Shown here: positions 15,879 through 25,686 of the stretch, piece after piece | Layout: the number at the start of each line of letters is the position of its first letter | How positions within the stretch are numbered: position 1 is the first letter of the stretch | DNA from: Mesorhizobium onobrychidis | GTDB taxonomy: Bacteria; Pseudomonadota; Alphaproteobacteria; Rhizobiales; Rhizobiaceae | Direction: 5' to 3' | Length of the DNA stretch: 64,000 nucleotides | Assembly: GCF_024707545.1 (NCBI RefSeq) | Contig: NZ_CP062229.1 | Span: 5,313,501-5,377,500, forward strand | The notes under the pieces: model-generated | What the model was told of the DNA's origin: nothing | Seen by the model: the letters and a program-made list of their open reading frames with translations, nothing else | Database searches by the model: none | Translations under genes and position numbers: made by a program

Positions 15879-18524
15879 ATGCGCACGGACACCGGCCAGG
15901 TCTTCAGGCTCGAAGACTATCGCCCCACCGACTATCTCATTCCGGAAACCGGCCTGACTTTCCGCCTGTCACCAGAAGCCACGCGCGTCATCGCCGTGCT
16001 GACGGTCGAACGCCGCGACGGCATAGCGGCGTCAGTGCCGCTGGTGCTGGACGGCGATGGGCTGACGCTCAGCCGCATCGCAATCGACGGCCGGACACTC
16101 GCGCCGACTGATTTTTTTGCCACGCCCGATCAACTGACGATCACCAGGCCGCCCGCAACACCCCGCTTCCAGCTCCTGATCGAAACCGAGTTGGCGCCGG
16201 CGCACAACGAAGCGCTGATGGGCCTCTATCGCTCCAGCAACGTCTATTGCACGCAATGCGAGGCCGAGGGCTTTCGGCGCATCACCTATTTTCTCGATCG
16301 CCCCGATATCCTGTCCGTCTATACGGTGCGCATCGAGGCGCGGCACCACGAGGCGCCGCTGCTTCTTTCCAACGGCAACCCGGTGGGCAGCGGCGAACTT
16401 GCCGACGGCTGGCACTATGCGATCTGGCACGACCCCTTCCCCAAGCCGTCCTATCTGTTCGCCCTGGTGGCGGGCGCTCTCGGCAAGGTCGCTGACAGCT
16501 TCGTCACGTTGTCCGGCCACGAGGTCGAACTCGGCATCTATGTCGAGCCGGGCAAGGAGCGGCTCGCCGGCTATGCTATGGACGCCCTGAAACGGTCGAT
16601 GAAATGGGACGAGGAGGCGTTCGGCCGCGAATACGACCTCGACGTCTTCAACATAGTCGCCGTGTCCGACTTCAACATGGGCGCGATGGAGAACAAGGGC
16701 CTCAACATCTTCAACGACAAGTATGTGCTGGCCGATCAGGAGACCGCAACGGACGCCGATTTCGCCAATATCGAGGCGATCATCGCGCATGAGTATTTCC
16801 ACAATTGGACCGGCAACAGAATCACTTGCCGCGACTGGTTCCAGCTTTGCCTGAAGGAAGGGCTGACGGTTTTCCGCGATCACGAATTCTCCGCCGACCA
16901 ACGCTCGCGAGCGGTGAAACGCATTGCCGAAGTGCGCACGCTGCGGGCGCATCAGTTTCCCGAAGACCAGGGACCGCTGGCGCATCCGGTGCGACCGCGC
17001 CGCTACCGCGAGATCAACAATTTCTACACGGCCACGGTCTACGAAAAGGGCTCGGAAGTGGTGCGCATGATCCGCACCATTCTCGGCAGCGAGACGTTCC
17101 GGGCCGGCATGGATCTCTATTTCGAGCGCCACGACGGCGAGGCTGCGACGATCGAGGACTTCATCAAGGTGTTCGAGGATGTGTCCGGCCGCGACCTCTC
17201 GCAATTTTCGCTCTGGTACCATCAGGCGGGCACGCCCAATCTGACGATCAGTTCGACGTACAATCCGGCAGCCCAGGAATTCATGCTCGAGATCGAGCAG
17301 TCGGTACCGCCAACGCCGTCCGAAAGCCGCAAGCGGCTGATGCATATTCCGCTGACCTTTAGCCTGGTCGGCGCCGACGGCAAAGCGATAGCCTATAGCG
17401 GCGTCGAGGGCGCCAGCGTCGAGGACGGCGTCATCCATATCCGCAAGCGCCGGCACATGGTGCGCTTCTCGGGCGTTGGCGAGCGCCCGGCGATGTCGCT
17501 TAACCGCGGCTTCTCCGCGCCGGTGACGCTTTCCGTCGAGCAGAAGGCCGACGATCAGTTCTTCCTTGCCGGCCATGACAACGATACCTTCTCGCGATGG
17601 CAGGCGTTCAACACGCTCTTGACCGACGCGCTGATTGCAGCCTTCCGCCAGGTGCTTGGCGGCGAGCGGCCCAGTTTCGCGTCACGGTTGACCGAGCTTG
17701 CCGGCAAGATAGGCGGCGACGAGACACTCGAACTGGCCTATCGGGCGCTGGCTCTGGCGCTTCCGAGCGAAGCCGATATCGCCCGCGACATAGGCAAGAA
17801 CATCGACCCCGATGCCATCTTCTCGGCCCGCGAGGCGCTGACGGTCGCGATCGCCGAGGCTAACCGCGAGATATTCTCCGACCTCTACGGTCGACTGGCC
17901 GACCAGGACGCTTTCAGTCCTGATGCGGCGAGCGCCGGACGCCGGGCGCTGCGCAACATCCTCCTCGACTATCTCTCGCTGCTGCCGGGAGGTGCGGCGC
18001 TTGCGGCCCGGCACTTCCAGTCCGCGACCAACATGACGGACCGTGCCGCCGCACTCACCGTGCTTGCGCTCCGCCACCGCGGTTCGCCCGAGACGGTCAA
18101 GGCGCTGGCCGACTTCGAAGCGAAATATGCGACCGATCCGCTGGTGATGGACAAATGGTTCCAGATCCAGGCCAGCGTGCCGGGCCCGCAAACCATTCGT
18201 GCGGTGCGCGCCCTCACCGGCCACCCGGCCTTCTCGATGGCCAATCCGAACCGGGTGCGCTCGCTCGTCGGCACGTTTTCCAGCGCCAACCAGACCGGCT
18301 TCCATCGCGCCGACGGCGAAGGCTACCGGTTTTTCGCCGAAACGGTCCTGCAGGTCGAAAAGCGCAACCCGCAGCTGGCTGCCAGGCTGGCGACGGCACT
18401 CAGATCATGGCGCTCGCTCGAACCTGCCCGGCAGGCCAAGGCAAGGGAAGCGCTGCTTTCGATTGCCAAGACCGAGAACCTGTCGGCCGATTTGCGGGAT
18501 ATTGTCGAGCGCACGCTGGCGTAG
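15879..18524 (+). CDS. pepN: Aminopeptidase N (M1 family)
   Basis: 881 residues, the length of the proteobacterial PepN group. It removes N-terminal residues from peptides in the cytoplasm. The zinc site is HEYFH (His304, Glu305, His308) with the third ligand Glu327 nineteen residues later. The exopeptidase motif GAMEN precedes it in FNMGAMENKGLNIF. The C-terminal helical domain continues to the end without breaks. It is monocistronic and followed within ten bases by a 146-bp inverted-repeat element. Confidence 0.96.
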   Translation: MRTDTGQVFRLEDYRPTDYLIPETGLTFRLSPEATRVIAVLTVERRDGIAASVPLVLDGDGLTLSRIAIDGRTLAPTDFFATPDQLTITRPPATPRFQLLIETELAPAHNEALMGLYRSSNVYCTQCEAEGFRRITYFLDRPDILSVYTVRIEARHHEAPLLLSNGNPVGSGELADGWHYAIWHDPFPKPSYLFALVAGALGKVADSFVTLSGHEVELGIYVEPGKERLAGYAMDALKRSMKWDEEAFGREYDLDVFNIVAVSDFNMGAMENKGLNIFNDKYVLADQETATDADFANIEAIIAHEYFHNWTGNRITCRDWFQLCLKEGLTVFRDHEFSADQRSRAVKRIAEVRTLRAHQFPEDQGPLAHPVRPRRYREINNFYTATVYEKGSEVVRMIRTILGSETFRAGMDLYFERHDGEAATIEDFIKVFEDVSGRDLSQFSLWYHQAGTPNLTISSTYNPAAQEFMLEIEQSVPPTPSESRKRLMHIPLTFSLVGADGKAIAYSGVEGASVEDGVIHIRKRRHMVRFSGVGERPAMSLNRGFSAPVTLSVEQKADDQFFLAGHDNDTFSRWQAFNTLLTDALIAAFRQVLGGERPSFASRLTELAGKIGGDETLELAYRALALALPSEADIARDIGKNIDPDAIFSAREALTVAIAEANREIFSDLYGRLADQDAFSPDAASAGRRALRNILLDYLSLLPGGAALAARHFQSATNMTDRAAALTVLALRHRGSPETVKALADFEAKYATDPLVMDKWFQIQASVPGPQTIRAVRALTGHPAFSMANPNRVRSLVGTFSSANQTGFHRADGEGYRFFAETVLQVEKRNPQLAARLATALRSWRSLEPARQAKAREALLSIAKTENLSADLRDIVERTLA

Positions 18525-18533
18525 GCGTCCTTT

Positions 18534-18679
18534 CCTTCTCCCCTTGTAGGAGAAGGTGGATCGGCGCGTAGCGCCGAGACGGTTGAGGGGTGTTGGACGG
18601 AGTGCCGTAGGTGCCAAGCTGGAGCACCCCTCATCCGACCGAACTTCGCTCGGCCACCTTCTCCCACAAGGGGAGAAGG
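18534..18679. repeat. 146-bp non-coding element with 26-bp terminal inverted repeats (family B)
   Basis: Left arm 18534-18559 and right arm 18654-18679 are inverse copies with one mismatch, beginning CCTTCTCCCCTTGT. Internal inverted pieces are also visible. No open frame of interest. It resembles the RIME/MITE-like mosaic elements of rhizobia. A short relative lies at 11554-11590. Confidence 0.8.
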
Positions 18680-18834
18680 GAAGACCGCTCATAAAGCCAT
18701 TATTTTAGTCGATTTTTAATCTTTTTTCGCCGCGCCTCTGGACAAGGCGAATCACCTTTGATTCTTTAGCTGAAGATTCGGAAGTGCGGCGTCGCCGGAT
18801 CGTCAAGCAGATTTAAAATCGGGGAGAGCCATTT

Positions 18835-21162
18835 ATGGCGAAGGCGGACGCGTGGGGCGCGCCCGGAAAGACGGCTTTTGAGCGGCGTGAGGCGAGAAGC
18901 GATGGTCTCGCCGGCAACGCGCGGCTCATCGCCGAACCCGCCTACCGACGGCTTCTGGCAGCCGAGCCATTGTTGCGCCGATCGATACCGGCCCTCATCA
19001 TCATTTTCCTGGTCGTCATCGCGGCGCTGCGGTTCCTGTCGCTGATGAACGAACGTGACGACGTGGAACGCGACGCCAAGGCGATCCTTTCGCTCGCGGC
19101 GGGCCAACTGGCCAGTTCGATTAGCGTCGATGCGAACTTGGCCTCAACGCCTGGCGCGACGCAGGACCTGTTGGAGGGCATCAGCCGTCAGGGCGCGATG
19201 GGCCGAAGCCATGTGCTTGCGGTCACCGACAGCGCGTTCAAGATCGTTGCCGTGACACCGCAATCGACGGGCTGGGAAGGGCGGTCGCTCGACGCCATCG
19301 CCCAGGGCGGTCAGCCGCTGTTCATGTTCGGCGACCGCGCCGGGGTGATGGAGGTCAGAATCGGCGGCCAGGACTGGTATGCGGCGGTGAGCCTGACAAA
19401 CGGCAGGAACGGCGCTGCCGCAGCGCTCGTTCCGCAGGAAGCGGTCTTCGACACGTGGCGCAAGACCGTTTCGCTCAACGTCACGCTGTTCGTGCTGACA
19501 GCCGGCGTGCTGATCGTCATCCTCTACGCCTATTTCGGCCAGGCGGCGCGCGCCCAGGCCGCCGACCGCATTTATCTCGAAGCGCACCAGCGCATCGATA
19601 TGGCGCTGGTGCGCGGCCGCTGCGGCCTGTGGGACTGGGACATGGTGCGCGGCAAGATGTACTGGTCGCGCTCGATGTACGACATGCTGGGCTATGAGCC
19701 CTGCGACACAATGCTGTCGTTCGGCGAGGTCGACGAGATCATCCATCCCGAGGACGGCGACCTGTTCCAGCTCGCCAACAGGATCGTCGCACGCGAGATC
19801 GATCACATCGACCAGGTGTTCCGGATGCGCCATGCCGACGGACAATGGGTGTGGATGCGCGCAAGAGCGCAGGTGATCGACCCGGAAGCGCCGGAGATCC
19901 AGCTGATCGGCATCGCCGTTGATGTCACCGAGCAGCGGCACCTGGCGCTGCGCTCCGAGGCCGCGGATCTTCGCCTGCGAACGGCCATCGAAAACATCAA
20001 CGAATCCTTCGTGCTCTGGGATTCCGCCCAGCGCCTGATCATGTGCAATTCCAAATACCAGCAGGACAACGGCCTGTCGGACCGCGACGTGATGCCGGGC
20101 GCCTCGCGCGCCGTTCTGGAAGATCGCATGCTTGCCTTCGCCTCGGAGCGCCGGCTTGCCAACACCAACGGGCAGCAAGGCGGCGTAACCTTCGAGCGGC
20201 AGCTTGCCGATGGCCGCTGGCTGCAGGTGAACGAATTGCGGACCAGGGACGGCGGCACCGTCTCGGTCGGCTCCGACATCACCCAGATCAAGCTGCACCA
20301 GGAGAAGCTGGTCGACAGCGAGCGCCGGCTGATGGCGACGATCCACGATCTCAGCCTTGCCCGCCGGGCTGAGGAAGAGCGGTCGCGCGAACTGGTCGAT
20401 CTCAATCACAAATACATGAAGGAAACCGAGCGCGCCGAGGCCGCGAACCGAGCCAAATCCGAGTTCCTGGCCAACATGTCGCATGAATTGCGCACGCCGC
20501 TCAACGCGATCATCGGCTTCTCGGAGCTGATGGAACAGGCGCTATTCGGGCCCTTGGGTTCGCCGCGCTACGAGGAATACGCTACCGACATCAACGGCAG
20601 CGGCAAATATCTTCTGGGCGTCATCAACGACATCCTCGACATGTCGAAGATCGAGGCCGGCCAGTTCTCGATGGATCAGGAGGAAATCGACCTCTGCCCG
20701 CTGATGCGGGAAACGGTGCGCGTCATCTCGCTGCAGGCAGCGGAAAAGTCGATCACCGTCGAAACACGCATCCCTGACTCACTGACGCTGTTCGCCGACC
20801 GCCGGGCGATCAAGCAGATCATCATCAACCTCCTGTCGAACGCGGTGAAATTCACCGGCCAGGGCGGCCGCATCGCGGTAAGGGCCCGCAACACATCCAG
20901 CGCTCTGGTGCTGACGATCGAAGACAATGGCTGCGGCATCCCGAAGGAGGCGCTGAGCAAGCTCGGGCGGCCGTTCGAACAGGTGCAGAACCAGTTTTCC
21001 AAGAGCCATGCCGGTTCCGGCCTTGGCCTTGCCATCTCACGTTCGTTGGCCGAGCTTCAGGGCGGCGCTTTGAAAATCCGCTCAACCGAAGGCACCGGCA
21101 CGATCGTGTCGGTGCGCATTCCGACCAGGAAGCCGACGCAGCCGGTCAGGGCCGCCGCCTGA
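18835..21162 (+). CDS. Membrane-bound PAS sensor histidine kinase (DivJ/PleC/PdhS type, possibly CbrA-like)
   Basis: 775 residues. Two membrane segments (about residues 52-70 and 220-240) flank a periplasmic sensory region; then come two PAS regions (GLWDWDMVRGKMYWS; AIENINESFVLWDSAQR), a coiled coil, HisKA with SHELRTPLNAIIGFSE (His550) and HATPase with NLLSNAVKF, DNGCGIP and GSGLGLAIS. The HisKA sequence and the following FGPLGSPRYEEYATDI are typical of kinases that act on DivK/PleD-type regulators in alphaproteobacterial cell-cycle control. No regulator gene is adjacent, which suits such a role. CbrA identity is a guess. Confidence 0.85.
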   Translation: MAKADAWGAPGKTAFERREARSDGLAGNARLIAEPAYRRLLAAEPLLRRSIPALIIIFLVVIAALRFLSLMNERDDVERDAKAILSLAAGQLASSISVDANLASTPGATQDLLEGISRQGAMGRSHVLAVTDSAFKIVAVTPQSTGWEGRSLDAIAQGGQPLFMFGDRAGVMEVRIGGQDWYAAVSLTNGRNGAAAALVPQEAVFDTWRKTVSLNVTLFVLTAGVLIVILYAYFGQAARAQAADRIYLEAHQRIDMALVRGRCGLWDWDMVRGKMYWSRSMYDMLGYEPCDTMLSFGEVDEIIHPEDGDLFQLANRIVAREIDHIDQVFRMRHADGQWVWMRARAQVIDPEAPEIQLIGIAVDVTEQRHLALRSEAADLRLRTAIENINESFVLWDSAQRLIMCNSKYQQDNGLSDRDVMPGASRAVLEDRMLAFASERRLANTNGQQGGVTFERQLADGRWLQVNELRTRDGGTVSVGSDITQIKLHQEKLVDSERRLMATIHDLSLARRAEEERSRELVDLNHKYMKETERAEAANRAKSEFLANMSHELRTPLNAIIGFSELMEQALFGPLGSPRYEEYATDINGSGKYLLGVINDILDMSKIEAGQFSMDQEEIDLCPLMRETVRVISLQAAEKSITVETRIPDSLTLFADRRAIKQIIINLLSNAVKFTGQGGRIAVRARNTSSALVLTIEDNGCGIPKEALSKLGRPFEQVQNQFSKSHAGSGLGLAISRSLAELQGGALKIRSTEGTGTIVSVRIPTRKPTQPVRAAA

Positions 21163-21255
21163 CCCTCTGTTGTCGTGAAGCGGTTGCAACTTTCGGGAAC
21201 GCCGGAGGGACAGCGCCCCCGATGCAATTCGAAACAGCTGTTTGATGTTGCGACG

Positions 21256-24216
21256 TCATGACCGTTTCGCACGAAGCAAAAGGTCGAAATCCTTTCTGAC
21301 CTTTTGCGAAGTCTCCTTGAGGTGCGCTTCCAGCACACCGAAATCCGGCAGGTCGGTGACCGCCAGAAGCAGATCCAAAAGCCCCGGCGGAACATCGTCC
21401 CGTTCGAACACGCCGGTGAGGCAGAGCCGCGTCATCTGGGTCAGCGCCAGATAAAGCGCATAGGCATCGCAAAGCTCCTGCCTGACTTGGGCCTCGGCGA
21501 AATCCGGCACCAGCCTCGACAGGACTTCCGCCGTCCCGGTGACCCGGCGGCCGGCTTCGACCTTTCCCGTGATCACCGCCACCTGCGCGATGAATTCGAG
21601 ATCGATGAGACCGCCCGGGATCAGCTTGATGTCCCAGAGATCGCGCGGCGGCTTCTCCTTCTCGATCATCGCGCGCATTTCGGCCGCCTCGGCCATCACC
21701 TTGGCGCTGTCGCGCGGCAGGGCAAGCACCGCCGCCACCTCGGCCTCGACCTCGGTGCACAGCGCTTGATCGCCACCGATCGCGCGGGCCCTGGACAGCG
21801 CCATATGCTCCCATGTCCAGGCGTCCTTGCGCTGGTACTTCTTGAATGCATCGACATGGGTGGCCACCGGCCCCTTGTTGCCGGACGGCCGCAAGCGAAG
21901 GTCGAGCTCGTAGAGAACGCCCTCGGCGGTCGGCGCGGACACGGCTGATATCAGCCGCTGCGTCATCCTGGAGTAATAGTGGGATGGGGCGAGCGGCTTG
22001 TCGCCGTCGGATTCTTCGGCATCCGCATCGTGATCATAGAGGAGGATGAGGTCGACGTCTGAGCCGGCCGTCAATTCGCGGCTGCCGAGCTTGCCCATGC
22101 CGAGCAGCGCAACGGTGCCGCCGGCGATGCGACCGTGACGCAGCGCGAACTCGGCGATGACCGCCCGCAGCGCCGCGTCTATGGTGAGATCGGCCAGATC
22201 GGAAAAGGCACGGCCGGCGCGGGCCGGATCAATCGAGCCGGCAAGCAGCCTGACACCGATCAGGAATTTTTGCTCGGACGCAAAGATGCGCAAGCGGTCG
22301 AGCACGTCCTCATAGGCCCTGTCGCCATCGAGGAAGGCGCCGAGACGGCCGGACAGATAGGCGCGGTCCGGCAGCTCGGTCAAAAGGGCCGGATCCAACA
22401 GGCCATCGAACACGTGCGGCCGGCGCGTGATGATAGCGGCCAGCCGTGGGGCCGCGCCCATGATCGTCGCCAGCAGCTTCAGCAGAGCCGGATTGGACTG
22501 GAGCAGCGAGAAGAGCTGGATGCCGGCGGGCAGGCCGGCAAGGAATTCGTCGAAGCGTATCAACGCCTCGTCCGCCCGGCGCGTCTGACCGAAGGATTGC
22601 AGCAGCGCCGGCGTCAGTTCGGTCAACCGCTCGCGCGCCTCGGCCGACTGGGTGACGCGATAGCGGCCGAAATGCCAGCCGCGGATGACGCGGCAGATGT
22701 CGCTCGCCCGCTGGAACCCCAATCTCTGCAGGGTCTGCAACGTATCGGGGTCATCGACATCGCCGGTAAAGACCAGATTGCCGATGCCCGCCGAAAGCTC
22801 GGGCGCAGTTTCGAAGAGTGCTGCGTAGTGGCGTTCGACCTGGTGGAGTGCGGCGCGGAACGCCTCGGCAAAGGCCGCCGCATCGGCAAAGCCCAGAATG
22901 CGGGCAATGCGTTCGAGCTCTTCGTCATCTTCCGGCAGTACATGGATCTGCTCATCGGCGACCATCTGGACGGCATGCTCGACGCGGCGCAGGAACCAGT
23001 ATTGCCGGGCGAGCGCGTCGCGCGCATCGGCCGTGATCCAGCCGCGTGCCGCAAGCTGGCCAAGCATCGGCACGGTCTCGCGGCCGCGCAGCTCGGGGAA
23101 GCGACCGCCGGCGATGAGCTGCTGGGTCTGGACGAAAAATTCGATCTCGCGAATGCCGCCGCGGCCGAGCTTGACGTTGTGGCCCTTCACCGCGATCTCA
23201 CCAAGACCCTTGTGGGCGTGGATCTGGCGCTTGATCGAATGGACGTCGGCGATCGCCGCATAGTCCATGTATTTGCGCCAGATGTAGGGCTGGAGATCCT
23301 TCAGGAACGCAGCACCGGCATCAAGATCGCCGGCCACCGGACGCGCCTTGATCATGGCGGCGCGCTCCCAGTTCTGGCCGCGCGCCTCGTAGTAGCGCAG
23401 TGCCGCCTCGACCGGGATCGCCAGCGGCGTAGAACCGGGATCGGGACGAAGCCTGAGGTCGGTGCGGAAAACATAGCCGTGTTCGGTGCGATCCTGGAGA
23501 ATGCGGACCAGCCGGCGCGTCAGGCGCGAAAACAGCTCCGTCGCATCGAGCGGGTCGACGACCGCAGACGCCTGCGGGTCGAAGAAAACGACGAGGTCGA
23601 TGTCGGAGGAGAAGTTCAGCTCATGGGCGCCCAGCTTGCCCATGCCGAGCAGGATCCAGCCCGACCGGCGCGCCGGATCCTCGAGGTCCGGCAGTTTGAG
23701 CTTGCCTTGTCCGTGCGCGTCGCGAAGCAGGAAGTCGACGGCAGCGCGGGTGCAGGCGTCGGCAAGATCGCTCAGCCGCTGTACTGTGACTGCTGTTTCA
23801 GCCTCGCCTGCAAGGTCGGCCAGCGCGATCAGAACATGCGCTTTCGCTTTCCATTGCCGCAGCTCCATCATCAGGCTGTTTTCAGAGATGGCTTCCGCCC
23901 GCGCGGCCTTGTCGATGGCGGCGCCGATCGACGCTAGCCGGGCCACGACCGTCTCACCGAAAAGCGCGTCCAGGATCTGCGGGCGGCGGCGTACTGTGTC
24001 GCGGAGAAACGGCGACAGGTCGAACACTGCGGCGAGGAAATCCTGGACGGCGCCCTTGCCGGTGAGAAATTTCGCGAGCCGGGGAAGCCCGTCTTCCTGC
24101 GCAGCGGAAGCGATTTCCGACAATTCCCGCCTGGCGCGGTTCCGATCCAAGGGAACGAGCTTTGCCGCCGGCTTCAGAAGCCAGTTGGTCTGTTCCGCAG
24201 CCGCCCTCACCGCCAT
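21256..24216 (-). CDS. glnE: Glutamine synthetase adenylyltransferase/adenylyl-removing enzyme
   Basis: 986 residues, full length. It has two nucleotidyltransferase domains: the N-terminal one with GMGKLGAHELNFSSDIDLVVF (adenylyl removal) and the C-terminal one with GMGKLGSRELTAGSDVDLILLYD (adenylylation), each with the G-S-D-x-D metal motif. It switches glutamine synthetase activity in response to PII. Its ATG overlaps the last base of the upstream sensor-kinase stop (TGATG), so translation is coupled to the two-component genes. This gene order is conserved in rhizobia. Confidence 0.97.
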   Translation of the reverse strand: MAVRAAAEQTNWLLKPAAKLVPLDRNRARRELSEIASAAQEDGLPRLAKFLTGKGAVQDFLAAVFDLSPFLRDTVRRRPQILDALFGETVVARLASIGAAIDKAARAEAISENSLMMELRQWKAKAHVLIALADLAGEAETAVTVQRLSDLADACTRAAVDFLLRDAHGQGKLKLPDLEDPARRSGWILLGMGKLGAHELNFSSDIDLVVFFDPQASAVVDPLDATELFSRLTRRLVRILQDRTEHGYVFRTDLRLRPDPGSTPLAIPVEAALRYYEARGQNWERAAMIKARPVAGDLDAGAAFLKDLQPYIWRKYMDYAAIADVHSIKRQIHAHKGLGEIAVKGHNVKLGRGGIREIEFFVQTQQLIAGGRFPELRGRETVPMLGQLAARGWITADARDALARQYWFLRRVEHAVQMVADEQIHVLPEDDEELERIARILGFADAAAFAEAFRAALHQVERHYAALFETAPELSAGIGNLVFTGDVDDPDTLQTLQRLGFQRASDICRVIRGWHFGRYRVTQSAEARERLTELTPALLQSFGQTRRADEALIRFDEFLAGLPAGIQLFSLLQSNPALLKLLATIMGAAPRLAAIITRRPHVFDGLLDPALLTELPDRAYLSGRLGAFLDGDRAYEDVLDRLRIFASEQKFLIGVRLLAGSIDPARAGRAFSDLADLTIDAALRAVIAEFALRHGRIAGGTVALLGMGKLGSRELTAGSDVDLILLYDHDADAEESDGDKPLAPSHYYSRMTQRLISAVSAPTAEGVLYELDLRLRPSGNKGPVATHVDAFKKYQRKDAWTWEHMALSRARAIGGDQALCTEVEAEVAAVLALPRDSAKVMAEAAEMRAMIEKEKPPRDLWDIKLIPGGLIDLEFIAQVAVITGKVEAGRRVTGTAEVLSRLVPDFAEAQVRQELCDAYALYLALTQMTRLCLTGVFERDDVPPGLLDLLLAVTDLPDFGVLEAHLKETSQKVRKDFDLLLRAKRS

Positions 24217-25685
24217 CAGCGATCCTCCCGTTCGGGAAAACTCATGACGACGGACAATCCGGGATCGGCGGGCAGGAGATCAAGCCGTCCGTTGTGGAAT
24301 GTCATGATTGCCTTGGCGAGACTGAGGCCCAGGCCGGAGCCCGGCTGCGAGCGGCTCTTCTCCAGGCGCACGAAACGCTCGGTCGCCCTGGCGCGATCGG
24401 CATCGTCGGGAATGCCCTGGCCGTTGTCTGTGACGGAAAGCCTGATTTCGCTACCGACGCGATCGAGCGCCACGCGGACGGTCGGCTTGGCGGTCGAATC
24501 GGTCGAATATTTTATCGCGTTGTCGACGATGTTCGATAGCGCCTGGCCGATTAGCTCGCGATTGCCTTCGACGGCGAAGCCATCCTGCACCCAGGTCTCG
24601 AGTGTCACTCCCGCCTCCTCCGCCACCGGCTCGTAGAGCTCGACGACATCGCGCACGGACGCAGCCAGATCGACCCGGCTGGTGCTTTCTGAGGAATAGC
24701 CCGTCTCCAGCCTGGAGATCATCAGGATGGCGTTGAAGGTCTTTATCAGCTGGTCGGACTCGGCGATGGTCGCTTCCAGCGCCTGGCGGTAGTCGGTGGG
24801 GTTGTGCTTGCCGGAGAGCGTCGCTTCGGCGCGGTTGCGCAGCCGGGTCAGCGGCGTCTTCAGATCGTGGGCGATGTTGTCGGAGACCTGCTTCAGCCCT
24901 TCGTTCAGCGTGGCGATTCTGGCCAGCATGGAATTGAGATTTTCGGAGAGGCGATCGAACTCGTCGCCGGCGCCGGTGACCGGTAGCCGGCCGGAAAGGT
25001 CGCCGCCCATGATGCGGCGACTGGCCTCCGACACCGAGTCGATCCGCTTCAACGCCGCGCGTCCGACGAAGAACCAGATCAAGAATCCGCCAAGCGCCAT
25101 CATCCCGAGCGCCAGCATCAAAGCGCGGCGGATGACGGCGCGGAACCGCTCCGGCTCGCCAAGATCGCGGCCGACGAGCATGATCATCTGGTTCGGCAGG
25201 CGCAGCACCAAGGCAATGGCGTTGTGGCCCTTCTCGCCTTCGACCTGGACTTCGCTCTGGCTGGGTTCGTTCGGGTCGGCGACCGGGTTGCGCTGCCGCT
25301 CGAGCTCGCCCTCGCCGAAGCGTCGGTAGGAAAACGGCTCCGTCGTCCAGCCCTCGGCCTCGAGAACGCCGGGCTCCAGGCTCTGCACGTTTCCGGTTAG
25401 GATCTGGCCGTTGGTGTCGGCGATCAAATAGAGATTGGCGCCGGGCTGGCGGGAGCGCTGCTCCACCACGCGGACCAGTAGCGGCAAGCCGCCGCGCTGG
25501 TAGGCCCGGGCGAGGCCGAGCACTTCGTCGTTGATAGTCTCCTGAGTCTGGCCGGTCAGCATGCGTGCCGACAGCGAGGTCATGTAGAAGACGAGCAGCA
25601 CCGCACAGATGGCGAACAGCAGGAGATAGAGCGCCGAAAGCCGCGCTGCCGTCGTCTTCATGATGGCCGGCATGGAGAGAGCCAT
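24216..25685 (-). CDS. Two-component sensor histidine kinase
   Basis: 489 residues. N-terminal membrane segment (LSALYLLLFAICAVLLVFY), a periplasmic domain of about 140 residues, a second membrane segment near residue 175, HAMP, HisKA with NIAHDLKTPLTRLRNRAEA (His273) and HATPase with NIVDNAIKYS, DNGQGIP and GSGLGLSLA. The frame extends upstream inside the regulator gene, but the first start consistent with the membrane segment is the ATG at 25685, one base after the regulator stop; ATGs at 25673 and 25661 are also possible. Partner of the adjacent OmpR-type regulator; signal unknown, though degP next door hints at envelope stress. Confidence 0.88.
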   Translation of the reverse strand: MALSMPAIMKTTAARLSALYLLLFAICAVLLVFYMTSLSARMLTGQTQETINDEVLGLARAYQRGGLPLLVRVVEQRSRQPGANLYLIADTNGQILTGNVQSLEPGVLEAEGWTTEPFSYRRFGEGELERQRNPVADPNEPSQSEVQVEGEKGHNAIALVLRLPNQMIMLVGRDLGEPERFRAVIRRALMLALGMMALGGFLIWFFVGRAALKRIDSVSEASRRIMGGDLSGRLPVTGAGDEFDRLSENLNSMLARIATLNEGLKQVSDNIAHDLKTPLTRLRNRAEATLSGKHNPTDYRQALEATIAESDQLIKTFNAILMISRLETGYSSESTSRVDLAASVRDVVELYEPVAEEAGVTLETWVQDGFAVEGNRELIGQALSNIVDNAIKYSTDSTAKPTVRVALDRVGSEIRLSVTDNGQGIPDDADRARATERFVRLEKSRSQPGSGLGLSLAKAIMTFHNGRLDLLPADPGLSVVMSFPEREDR

Positions 25686-25686
25686 G

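Noticed and set aside
16032..17576. 514-codon open frame opposite pepN
   Set aside because: Shadow; PepN has all active-site residues on the plus strand.
22135..23937. 600-codon open frame opposite glnE
   Set aside because: The glnE reading is unambiguous; the antisense product is Arg/Gln-rich with no motif or ribosome-binding site.
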